A stretch of 5,759 nucleotides of DNA from Calditrichia bacterium (GTDB taxonomy: Bacteria > Calditrichota > Calditrichia > RBG-13-44-9): the NCBI GenBank assembly GCA_026991005.1, contig JALXCH010000321.1:1-5759 (forward strand). Reading direction: 5' to 3'. Positions within the stretch are counted from its first letter, which is position 1; the number at the start of each line of letters is the position of its first letter. The notes under the pieces were generated by a model that was not told the DNA's origin, made no database searches, and saw only the letters and a program-made list of their open reading frames with translations. Below are positions 1-5,718 of the stretch, one piece after another. A program made the translations under genes and the position numbers.

Positions 1-292
1 CGAATACCGCGCTCATCCCGGCAATGATTTGCAAAATAACCGGCTGCATATTCACCGCTCCCACTGCCAGTTTGTACACCAGCACCGTAGCGATGAACCC
101 TTTTGCCATGTCCACCAGCAACACAAATAAACCCGCTTTCCAGCCCAGCACCCGAAACACGTTGGTTGCTCCGGCATTCCCACTGCCGTGCTCCCGCACA
201 TCAATCCCACGCAACAGCTTGCCGGTAACAATCGCGGTGGGGAAGGAACCCAGCAGGTAGCTGATGGCAATCATCAAAATTAAACGCACCAT
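1..292 (-). CDS. plsY: Glycerol-3-phosphate acyltransferase PlsY, 5' part (cut by window edge)
   Basis: The first 97 residues are visible; the C-terminal half lies beyond the left edge. PlsY is an integral inner-membrane enzyme that moves an acyl group from acyl-phosphate to sn-glycerol-3-phosphate, giving lysophosphatidic acid, the first step of bacterial phospholipid synthesis. The sequence shows a hydrophobic first helix (about residues 3-20, with GSFPTA at 15-20). Next comes the family signature loop [13 protein letters not shown] (35-47), which holds the conserved Ser and Arg of cytoplasmic motif 1, and then a second hydrophobic segment (about 53-80). The start is ATG at 292, with GGAG at 302-299 six bases upstream. 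Motifs 2 (glycine-rich phosphate loop) and 3 (His/Asn/Glu) are not visible. It follows spoVG in the same direction after 191 nt. The family call is very secure; whether the gene is intact cannot be judged here. Confidence 0.95.
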   Translation of the reverse strand, partial: MVRLILMIAISYLLGSFPTAIVTGKLLRGIDVREHGSGNAGATNVFRVLGWKAGLFVLLVDMAKGFIATVLVYKLAVGAVNMQPVILQIIAGMSAVF

Positions 293-483
293 AGAACACT
301 CCGTGATGTGTGAACCTGATTTTGCCGCACCCGCATCAAAACCAAATGTGGTGCACCTGCCGAACGATCGGGTACGACACCCCATTCAAAATCGCCGTTA
401 AAATAATAAAAAGAAGGTGCGGTTTCAACTGCAATCCCGTTCGGTGAGCAATTTCCCCAATGTCCTGCTAAAAAGTGGTAAGG

Positions 484-723
484 TTATTTGCGGTAAGCTT
501 CCAGCACCATGGCTTCCAGCATTTCTTTGAGCTGAGGTGAATCCAGTTTGACCATATCCACAAACTTTCCGGTGCGGCTGCGCTGGGAGGGCATACCAAC
601 AAAAAATCCGTTGTCGTCCTCCACAACCCGAAATCCTTTAATAATAAATCCTTCGGAAGTTTTAATATCTACCAGAGCTTTCACTTTTCCGTAATTTACT
701 TTACGGATGCCGACAATTTCCAT
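484..723 (-). CDS. spoVG: SpoVG family nucleic-acid-binding regulator
   Basis: A 79-residue protein of the SpoVG family. The diagnostic core is visible: GFRVV (30-34), then DNGFFVGMPSQR (37-48) followed by TGKFVDM (51-57). This matches the family pattern of a conserved NGLFVAMPS-type strand-turn and a downstream F-x-D. SpoVG proteins are small dimeric DNA/RNA-binding proteins. In Bacillus SpoVG affects septation and sporulation, and in Staphylococcus and Borrelia it affects virulence and envelope gene expression. The family also occurs in many non-sporulating lineages, where its job is poorly known. Here the protein is shorter than the Bacillus form (97 aa), lacking most of the C-terminal tail after the VLEAYRK helix. 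The start is ATG at 723 with GAGGG at 736-732, eight bases upstream. It lies 121 nt downstream of batE and 191 nt upstream of plsY, same strand. The family call is firm; its regulatory targets here are unknown. Confidence 0.93.
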   Translation of the reverse strand: MEIVGIRKVNYGKVKALVDIKTSEGFIIKGFRVVEDDNGFFVGMPSQRSRTGKFVDMVKLDSPQLKEMLEAMVLEAYRK

Positions 724-844
724 TTTATTTTCCCTCTTAACGATTTTTTAATGAATACTTGATCGGAGTGCTGCTCGATTTTTCCCAACACCTGCAACAC
801 CAAAATACACCAGAGTAGCATTTTTGAATTCGGCACAGGCGGTA

Positions 845-1666
845 TCAAATAATCCCCAGCACCTCCTGTTTAACCCAGCCCACTTTTCCATCCGGCAAAC
901 TGATTTCCGCCCACTTATCGCGCACTTCTTCAATTTTTACCTTCACTCCTTCGTGCAGCACGAACACATCGGCGCTATCCTCATTGGGTGCACTTAGCAC
1001 AGTAACGGAAGGAGCCAGGACCACCGCCTCATTGTGGATTTTCAGTTCCCCGATGCGCACGGAATAGACGTATCCCAGCAGCAAGAGCAACATGCCGATT
1101 AAAACAGCCAGATAGAGAGCTGTGCGGCGCAAGCGGTCTTTCCGGATAAACAACCAGCCAATGAGCAGCATCACCAGCAGTACCACCAGAGTGGGAATAA
1201 CCCGGGTAAGCTGATGCACCGAAAAGAAGTACTTGAAGGCATCCCACCAGACAAACAGAAAAAACCGGGGAGGTTCTTCCACTTTATCTAAAATGCGCAG
1301 GTTGGCCAGCTTCAGGTTGTAGCGGATGTCGGGATCGTTGGGTTTCAAACGGCGGGCTTTTTCGTAGTAGAGAATGGCCTGCCCGATTTTGTTTAAACGG
1401 TAGTAGCAATTCCCGATGTTGTAATACAAATCGGCGCTTTCGTAACCCTGGGAAAGGATTTGCTGGTAATACTGCAGCGCCTCCTGATATTCCTTTTGCT
1501 GATAGGCCAGATTCCCCTGCCGGAACAATTCTTCCACATTATTCGCCAGCAGGGAATGAATGAGCAGAAAAAGGCTCACCCAGAAGATTTTGTGCATCCG
1601 AAGCAATGGTTTCTTCCCGTTCATTCTTGTTCCGTTATTAAATCGCCGTTTCTCTTTGTATTCCAT
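845..1666 (-). CDS. batE: BatE-type protein: TPR, two membrane segments, SH3-like C-terminus
   Basis: A 273-residue protein. Order of parts: a signal peptide or membrane anchor (hydrophobic 27-41, possible cleavage after LLA at 41), two TPR units (about 44-77 and 78-111, with the NIGNCYYRLNK and AILYYEKARRLKPNDPD pattern), a short linker with WW at 140-141, two membrane helices (about 155-174 and 182-203), and a bacterial SH3-like domain (about 215-270, with AEISLPDGKVGWVKQE near its end). This architecture is the usual BatE arrangement in Bat operons; the SH3 and TPR parts probably bind partner proteins or cell wall. ATG at 1666 has GGAAAG at 1677-1672. ATG at 1624 gives a more normal signal peptide (Met15) with a weaker site, so the true start is open. 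A gap of 89 nt separates it from batD, unlike the tight batA-batC-batD junctions, and that gap holds a hairpin and a G-quadruplex motif. The substrate or partner is not known. Confidence 0.87.
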   Translation of the reverse strand: MEYKEKRRFNNGTRMNGKKPLLRMHKIFWVSLFLLIHSLLANNVEELFRQGNLAYQQKEYQEALQYYQQILSQGYESADLYYNIGNCYYRLNKIGQAILYYEKARRLKPNDPDIRYNLKLANLRILDKVEEPPRFFLFVWWDAFKYFFSVHQLTRVIPTLVVLLVMLLIGWLFIRKDRLRRTALYLAVLIGMLLLLLGYVYSVRIGELKIHNEAVVLAPSVTVLSAPNEDSADVFVLHEGVKVKIEEVRDKWAEISLPDGKVGWVKQEVLGII

Positions 1667-1680
1667 TTTTACTTTCCGTT

Positions 1681-1705
1681 CCCGGATTTCCCGGTTTCCC
1701 TCCCC
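1681..1705 (-). promoter_or_regulatory. Putative RNA G-quadruplex before the batE ribosome binding site
   Basis: On the coding (minus) strand four G-runs occur in order at 1705-1702 (GGGG), 1700-1698, 1692-1690 and 1683-1681 (GGG each), separated by 1, 5 and 6 bases. This meets the usual G3+N1-7 definition. The last run ends three bases before the GGAAAG ribosome binding site of batE (1677-1672). If folded in mRNA it could hinder or time batE translation. A 4-bp CCGG/CCGG hairpin inside the same bases would compete. The motif is seen directly; folding and function are inference. Confidence 0.4.
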
Positions 1706-1714
1706 TGCTTACCA

Positions 1715-1739
1715 GGCTTTTCCCAGGAAGGAGAAAGCC
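1715..1739 (-). other. Intercistronic hairpin between batD and batE
   Basis: On the minus strand GGCTTT pairs with AAAGCC, and TCC pairs with GGA after one bulged C. This gives a 9-bp stem with a 6-base loop. It begins 16 bases after the batD stop codon. No T-run follows, so it is not a standard intrinsic terminator; mRNA processing, 3'-end protection of the upstream transcript, or chance are the alternatives. Confidence 0.35.
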
Positions 1740-1755
1740 GGTTCAAATTTACTCT

Positions 1756-3594
1756 TTAAAAATATTTCGCCATGCGCACCAGAAGTTTTTCGGCTCGCTG
1801 GTAGAACTGCTGCATCTCTTCCCGGGTAGGCGTACCGGGCGCAAAGCGACGGAAATCCGCTTCATCCAGACATTTCAGGAATTCTTCCGCCAGGGATTCC
1901 TCTACCTGGTATTCTTTGAGCAGTTTTACTACCTGCTCGCGCACCAGTCCCGCGGCGGGCTGATTGGTTTTGTCCGCCAGATAGCCCAGGAGCGCGCGGG
2001 ACACTTCTCCGTAAAACGACGCCGCCTGTTCCGGTTGCAGTAAACCCCGCGCTTTTTTCAAACGGGATTTTGCCTGCCGATGCGCCTTCCGGCTGCGAGC
2101 GTAGCGCACATCGCGACTCATGCGATCCAGATGCACCCGATATCCCCAGGCCAGCCCCAGTACCAGCAAAGAGAGCAAAGGAACTCCCCAGAACCACCAG
2201 GTGGCGTAGGGCATGTGGCCTATCTCGTAAAAAGCAGGAATGTTATCTTTAATAAAGCGGATATCCTGCCCCAGTAACTTCACCGCCTCTTTAGCCACGT
2301 AACCGTCGCTGGCAATGGTGGTGGGCATGTTTTTCCCCGGAAGAACGTGCACCACAAATTCCGGTACTTCCAGAAAATGGTACTGCCGGTCATCGGGATT
2401 GAAATAGCTCAAGCGCAGAGCTTCAATTTTCAAATCGCCCGGTACCCGGGGAATGAGGACGTATTCGAATTCTTTATTGCTAATCACTTCCGCCCCGGTT
2501 TTGCTTACGGAACGGGTGATTTTAGGTTCGTACACCTCAAAATCCGGAGAATGCTTCAATGGCAATTCATTGAGGAATTTTAGCAAACCTTTTCCGGAGA
2601 GTTTGACTTTGTACGAAATGGCTTCGTTGGTTTTACAGGTCTGTTTGTCCAGAGAATAGTGGATTCTGAAATCGCCCACCAGCCCGGTAAAATCGGCTGG
2701 TTTGCCCTGTTCGGGTAAAGGAAGCACATTAATCTGGATTGCGCCGGAGCTAATTTTTTTGCGCACTACCTGCCCAAAGGGATCGCTGAAAAACTCGTCG
2801 AAAATGTCCATGGGATTGCGGCGCCTGGGGAGCACGGCTTCAATCATCATCTCCAGGGGAGAAACGGTAATCTTCCCGGGACGGGAGGGGAAAATAGCTA
2901 CCTTGCGGATTTCCGCCACATTGTAGCGCACGCCGTTAACCGCTTCTGTGTAGATGCGGGGACGCTGCGGCTCCGGGAATTCCTCCACCCAGCATCCCAC
3001 AGCTTCCGGCAGTTTGAGCACTTTGTTGTCGGTAATATTCACCCGAAAATAAATCTTGTAACGCAACAGCACCTGCTGATTTACATAGGCTGTTTTGCGG
3101 GAAGGAATAACTTTGAGGAATACGGCATTTCCCAGATTGACACTCTGTTTACGACGGGTGGTGCCTCTTTGTGAAGGGGTGGTTGTACGCGGTCGAGACG
3201 ATTGTTTAACCACCTGCACGGTGACGCTGTTGGAACGAATCTCCTTCCCTTTGTATTTTGCCCGGGCGGGCCCAATGGTAAACCGCCCCACTTTTTTGGG
3301 CATCAGGATAAAAGAGTAAGTTTTGCTAGCGCTTACTTTAAAATTGACAATCTGGAAAGAAGAGGAGACATTGGGACCGGAGAGAATGGCAAACTGGCTC
3401 AAGTCCGGGAACTCCACATCCGGGAGGTTTTGCTGGGTGCCGGTAATTTCGATTTCATAAACAAATTGCTCATCTTCTGCCACGGGATTTTTATCCACCC
3501 GGGCGGTAAGTTGCACCTCGGCAGCCATTCCCGAAAGCGCCGCACCCAACAGGATTGTGATGACCAAAAGTAAAATGGAACGCTTTATTTTCAT
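1756..3594 (-). CDS. batD: BatD, oxygen-tolerance family membrane protein
   Basis: A 612-residue protein from ATG at 3594. Parts in order: signal peptide (1-25, basic MKIKR then a hydrophobic core ending GMAA), a long periplasmic region of beta-rich, Ig-like repeats (about 26-455), one membrane helix (about 466-484), and a basic, helical cytosolic tail (about 490-612). Family landmarks are visible: an early VDKNPVAEDEQF-like strand, FTGLVGDF (303-310), LSGKG (332-336), and YVLIPRVPGDLKIEALRLSYFNP (378-400). BatD is the large periplasmic member of Bat complexes. A TTG at 3606 in the same frame would add four residues and overlap batC by 7 nt. I prefer the ATG because MKIKR makes a classical signal-peptide start and leaves a 5-nt gap after batC. 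Residues 131-150 are a Ser/Thr/Arg-rich linker between the first two domains. The family is secure; the biochemical activity of BatD is unknown. Confidence 0.93.
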   Translation of the reverse strand: MKIKRSILLLVITILLGAALSGMAAEVQLTARVDKNPVAEDEQFVYEIEITGTQQNLPDVEFPDLSQFAILSGPNVSSSFQIVNFKVSASKTYSFILMPKKVGRFTIGPARAKYKGKEIRSNSVTVQVVKQSSRPRTTTPSQRGTTRRKQSVNLGNAVFLKVIPSRKTAYVNQQVLLRYKIYFRVNITDNKVLKLPEAVGCWVEEFPEPQRPRIYTEAVNGVRYNVAEIRKVAIFPSRPGKITVSPLEMMIEAVLPRRRNPMDIFDEFFSDPFGQVVRKKISSGAIQINVLPLPEQGKPADFTGLVGDFRIHYSLDKQTCKTNEAISYKVKLSGKGLLKFLNELPLKHSPDFEVYEPKITRSVSKTGAEVISNKEFEYVLIPRVPGDLKIEALRLSYFNPDDRQYHFLEVPEFVVHVLPGKNMPTTIASDGYVAKEAVKLLGQDIRFIKDNIPAFYEIGHMPYATWWFWGVPLLSLLVLGLAWGYRVHLDRMSRDVRYARSRKAHRQAKSRLKKARGLLQPEQAASFYGEVSRALLGYLADKTNQPAAGLVREQVVKLLKEYQVEESLAEEFLKCLDEADFRRFAPGTPTREEMQQFYQRAEKLLVRMAKYF

Positions 3595-3599
3595 AGGAC

Positions 3600-4403
3600 T
3601 TACCAATCTTTTTCCACCTGCCGTTTTCCCGCAGGAAGCCGCATCCGCCGCAGTTTCTGATTCTCTTTTTCTTTACTGCGTAAAGCGCGTAATATACGCT
3701 CGGCTTCTTCGCGGGACAGTGCTTTTTTCTTTTTCATCTGCTGCGGTTGAGCCTGCTCCTGCTGCTGCTTTTGCTTCTGTTCCTGTTCCCGGGGTTGATT
3801 TTGAGCGAGGGAACTGTCCTGCTTGCTCTGCTGCTGGTTCCGGGGCGATTGATTCTGCTTCTGCTGATCCTGGTTTTGCTTCCCCTGCTGCTTCTGCTGA
3901 TTCTGCCCCTGCTGCTGATTTTGAGAATTGGGCTGATTTTGCTGAGGCTGTTTTTTGGCCATCTCTTTTAGCAGGGCGCGCACGTACTCCAGATTGTGTT
4001 TGGCATCCTGGTCGTCGGGATTTAAATCCAGCGCTTTAATGTAACTCTGAATCGCTTCCTGGTACTTGTTCAAATTGAAATAGGTATTCCCCAGATTGTA
4101 ATACACTTTTTCGCGCAACTGCGGGTCTTCCGTTCCCAGAGCTTTCTGATATTCCTTTAGCGCATCTTCGAAGCGCTTTTTCTTATAAAGGGCTTCGGCC
4201 AGATTGTAGTGCCCCACGGGATCGGTGGGATCGTCCAGTTGCGCATCCTGAAAATATTTCAGAGCTTCGTCCCACTGCCCTTCCTGAAAGGCTTTGATGC
4301 CCTGGTTGGTTTTGCCGCGATCCACATCGGCCTGAACCGCCGAAGCCAGGAGAATTAGCAGAATGCTCAACCCGAACGCGAGATACTGTTTGCTCCCCTT
4401 CAT
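3600..4403 (-). CDS. batC: BatC-type periplasmic TPR protein with Gln-rich linker
   Basis: A 267-residue protein. A signal peptide (1-25, cleavage likely after SAVQA) leads to three TPR units (about 30-60, 64-90 and 99-131, including AEALYKKKRFEDALKEYQKAL and YYNLGNTYFNLNKYQEAIQSY). Residues 152-222 form a low-complexity linker with 35 Gln in 71 residues, plus Asn, Lys and Ser. The C-terminus is a charged helix (226-250, starting LSREEAERILRALRSKE) ending in VEKDW; a basic helix with a terminal DW is, from memory, common in BatC proteins. TPRs bind peptides or partner proteins, so BatC is probably a scaffold that contacts BatA/BatD in the periplasm. The start overlaps the batA stop by four bases (ATGA) and is preceded by a strong GGAGG, implying coupled translation. 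The linker is encoded by CAG/CAA runs, which may vary in length by slippage. Family call good; BatC rather than another TPR protein is judged by context. Confidence 0.87.
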   Translation of the reverse strand: MKGSKQYLAFGLSILLILLASAVQADVDRGKTNQGIKAFQEGQWDEALKYFQDAQLDDPTDPVGHYNLAEALYKKKRFEDALKEYQKALGTEDPQLREKVYYNLGNTYFNLNKYQEAIQSYIKALDLNPDDQDAKHNLEYVRALLKEMAKKQPQQNQPNSQNQQQGQNQQKQQGKQNQDQQKQNQSPRNQQQSKQDSSLAQNQPREQEQKQKQQQEQAQPQQMKKKKALSREEAERILRALRSKEKENQKLRRMRLPAGKRQVEKDW

Positions 4404-4415
4404 TGTTCCACCTCC
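4400..4415 (-). promoter_or_regulatory. batA-batC ATGA overlap with internal Shine-Dalgarno
   Basis: The batC ATG (4403-4401) shares bases with the batA TGA stop (4402-4400). GGAGG at 4415-4411 sits seven bases before the ATG, inside the last batA codons. This is a typical arrangement for translational coupling, suggesting batA and batC products are made in linked amounts. Confidence 0.85.
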
Positions 4416-5434
4416 GCGGCCTTAATTTCCCGTAGGCGTTTGCGTTCCCCCAGAACCGATTCCAGTACCAGCAAAATGAGCCCCAGAAACAGGAATATCT
4501 GAAAGCGATCTTCAAACTGGCTGAATTTTCGGGTAGCTAATTCTTTTTTCTCCATGCTGGAAATTTCCTGATAAATTTTGTCCAGTTCGCTCTCCCCCGT
4601 GCTGCTAATATAGTACTTTCCGCCGGTTTCGAAAGCAATTTTCTCCAGGGTCAACACGTCCAGTTTGGTGGTTACAATTTGCCCCTGACGATCTTTCTTG
4701 TAGCCGATGCGATTCCCGTACTGATCGTACTCCGGAATGGGTGCTCCCTGGGGAGAGCCAATCCCGATGGTGTAAATCACGATTCCCTCTTTCGCCGCTT
4801 CTTTGGCGGCTTTCACGGGATCGCCTTCATGGTCTTCGCCATCGGTAATCAGGATGAGTACCTTGTGTTTGTATTCTTTGGTGACAAACGATTTCATGGC
4901 AGTGCGGATGGCGCTGGCAATGGCTGTTCCCGGCTGGGGAATGACATCGGTATCGATGGAGGAAAGAAACAGCTTAGCTGCTGTGTAATCCAGGGTTAGC
5001 GGACACTGCACAAAGGCAATTCCGGCAAAGCAGATGAGCCCGATGCGATCGCCTTCCAATTGGTCGATAAAGGTAGCCACTTCATGTTTGGCTTTTTCCA
5101 GCCGATTGGGCGCCACATCCTCCGCCAGCATGCTTTTGGAGACATCCAGCGCCACGAAAATATCCACTCCCTTGCGTTTCACCTGAATCAACCGGGTGCC
5201 AATCTGAGGATCGGCCAGTGCCAGGATGATCAGGGAAACCGCCAGGGTAACCAGCACCGCTTTCCAGATCTGCTTTTTCCGGCTCACGCTTCGGGTCAGC
5301 CGCTGAATCAGTTCCTCATCCCCGATGCGTTGCAGCAGCTGTTTCTTCCGCCGGAAGCTCCACACGAAAAAAGCAATCAGCACCGGTACCAACCAGTACA
5401 GATGGAAAAATTGTGGATTCGCAAACCTTAACAC
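4400..5434 (-). CDS. batA: BatA/BatB-type membrane protein with VWA domain
   Basis: A 344-residue protein. The N-terminal FANPQFFHLYWLVP (4-17) plus membrane helices at about 11-27 and 56-74 form the aerotolerance-regulator N-terminal module. A von Willebrand factor A domain follows (about 88-290), then one C-terminal membrane helix (about 311-328) and a charged tail. The metal-binding MIDAS is complete: DVSKS gives D97, S99, S101; T170 lies in QPGTAIASAI; D198 lies in LITDGED. Such domains bind Mg2+ and a partner acidic residue, so this is likely the protein-binding hub of the Bat complex, with its VWA in the periplasm. Many Bat operons have two VWA genes (batA and batB); only one is seen here, and the upstream 280 nt are non-coding. 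The start is GTG at 5434 with AAGGG at 5449-5445 ten bases upstream; no in-frame ATG lies nearby. Whether it is batA or batB cannot be settled by eye. Confidence 0.93.
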   Translation of the reverse strand: MLRFANPQFFHLYWLVPVLIAFFVWSFRRKKQLLQRIGDEELIQRLTRSVSRKKQIWKAVLVTLAVSLIILALADPQIGTRLIQVKRKGVDIFVALDVSKSMLAEDVAPNRLEKAKHEVATFIDQLEGDRIGLICFAGIAFVQCPLTLDYTAAKLFLSSIDTDVIPQPGTAIASAIRTAMKSFVTKEYKHKVLILITDGEDHEGDPVKAAKEAAKEGIVIYTIGIGSPQGAPIPEYDQYGNRIGYKKDRQGQIVTTKLDVLTLEKIAFETGGKYYISSTGESELDKIYQEISSMEKKELATRKFSQFEDRFQIFLFLGLILLVLESVLGERKRLREIKAAEVEQ

Positions 5435-5449
5435 AATACAACAACCCTT
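5435..5449 (-). promoter_or_regulatory. Ribosome binding site supporting the batA GTG start
   Basis: AAGGG at 5449-5445 is followed by ten bases and then GTG at 5434-5432. The spacing is at the long end of the usual range, and GTG makes the start weaker than those of batC, spoVG and plsY. It supports this start because the protein then begins directly with the conserved FANPQFF segment. Confidence 0.55.
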
Positions 5450-5451
5450 TA

Positions 5452-5535
5452 AAATTACAAATTACAAATCCCAAATCCCAAATGACAAATCCCAAATGAC
5501 AAATCCCAAATAACAAATTCCAAATAACAAATTCC
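5452..5535 (+). repeat. Heptanucleotide tandem array AAATNNC, 12 units
   Basis: Twelve consecutive 7-bp units without a phase break, each with AAAT at positions 1-4 and C at position 7. Only positions 5-6 vary: TA, CC, GA, AA or TC. Units alternate in pairs over 5480-5535 (GA/CC, then AA/TC), giving a 14-bp superperiod there. A degenerate thirteenth unit (AAATTTT) follows at 5536. The array ends 17 nt before the batA GTG. Spurious open frames rich in Phe-Val-Ile-Trp on one strand and Lys-Ser-Gln on the other result from the repeat and are not genes. Confidence 0.92.
5459..5488 (-). promoter_or_regulatory. Possible sigma-70-type promoter inside the heptad array
   Basis: On the minus strand TTGTCA (5488-5483; five of six to TTGACA) and TAATTT (5464-5459; four of six to TATAAT) are 18 bases apart. 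A transcript would start near 5452, giving a leader of about 18 nt carrying the batA ribosome site. Caution: the array repeats these words (a second TTGTCA is at 5502-5497), so the match could arise from repeat composition. No better promoter was found in the 280 nt upstream. Confidence 0.22.
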
Positions 5536-5546
5536 AAATTTTCATT

Positions 5547-5610
5547 AACCGCAAAGAGCGCCAGGAATGCGCGAAACAGTTTCTTTGCTTCACCATTGCG
5601 CTCTGTGGTT
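5547..5610. repeat. Imperfect 64-nt palindrome from two inverted AACCRCARAG modules
   Basis: The left arm begins AACCGCAAAGAGCGC (5547-5561); the right arm is its imperfect reverse complement GCGCTCTGTGGTT (5598-5610). At the centre is GAAACAGTTTC (5573-5583). The midpoint of the arms (5578.5) coincides with the midpoint of this inner palindrome (5578). The bases between outer and inner arms are not paired. It could form a cruciform or RNA hairpin, or simply reflect two repeat modules placed head to head. Confidence 0.6.
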
Positions 5611-5614
5611 TTTT

Positions 5615-5655
5615 AACCGCAATGGACGCAAAGGATTCGCGAAGTTCGCCAAGGG
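5615..5655 (+). repeat. AACCGCAAWG module with short CGCNAAG-type subunits
   Basis: After AAC come four subunits of 9, 11, 9 and 9 bases, each starting CGC: CGCAATGGA (5618-5626), CGCAAAGGATT (5627-5637), CGCGAAGTT (5638-5646) and CGCCAAGGG (5647-5655). The module at 5547-5578 shows the same 9-11-9 spacing (subunits at 5550, 5559 and 5570) and agrees at about 22 of the first 32 positions. Such degenerate intergenic modules are, from memory, scattered through many environmental bacterial genomes; their origin is unclear to me. Confidence 0.6.
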
Positions 5656-5683
5656 TTTTATTTTATGCACAGCATCCTGGGGA

Positions 5684-5718
5684 CATTTTACATTTTACAT
5701 TTTTCATTTTTCATTTAA
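5684..5718 (-). repeat. Second heptanucleotide array, five units, opposite orientation
   Basis: Read on the plus strand the units are CATTTTA, CATTTTA, CATTTTT, CATTTTT and CATTTAA, with no phase break. On the minus strand each holds AAATG, so the unit is AAATGNN, sharing the AAAT core and 7-bp period of the array at 5452-5535 but inverted relative to it. The two arrays flank the AACCGC modules, giving the whole 5452-5718 block a loosely symmetric layout. Confidence 0.75.

Noticed and set aside
336..428. Small minus-strand frame in the spoVG-plsY gap: TTG start, about 30 residues, hydrophobic, reading [20 protein letters not shown] then a short tail
   Set aside because: No ATG or clear ribosome binding site, very short, and no recognised family. 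A leader peptide cannot be excluded but is not supported.
400..440. T-rich stretch on the minus strand after ACCGCACC, considered as a terminator of spoVG
   Set aside because: No convincing stem precedes the T-rich stretch; only isolated 3-bp pairings were found.
762..779. Small inverted repeat (ATCGGAG ... CTCGAT) between batE and spoVG, considered as a terminator
   Set aside because: The stem has a bulge and only about 7 pairs, and no T-run follows on the minus strand.
3747..3971. Plus-strand open frame encoding a poly-leucine protein
   Set aside because: It is the antisense shadow of the CAG/CAA codons of the BatC Gln-rich linker.
3557..4039. Plus-strand 160-codon frame rich in Ala, Ser and Pro
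   Set aside because: It lies antisense to batC and the batD start, with low-complexity composition that mirrors them; no domain is recognisable.
5316..5537. Open frames across the heptad array giving Phe/Val/Ile/Trp or Lys/Ser/Gln repeats
   Set aside because: Both come from translating a 7-bp repeat, and the minus frame runs out of phase into batA.
5452..5718. CRISPR array
   Set aside because: Repeat units are 7 bp with no unique spacers of 25-40 bp, and no cas gene is present.
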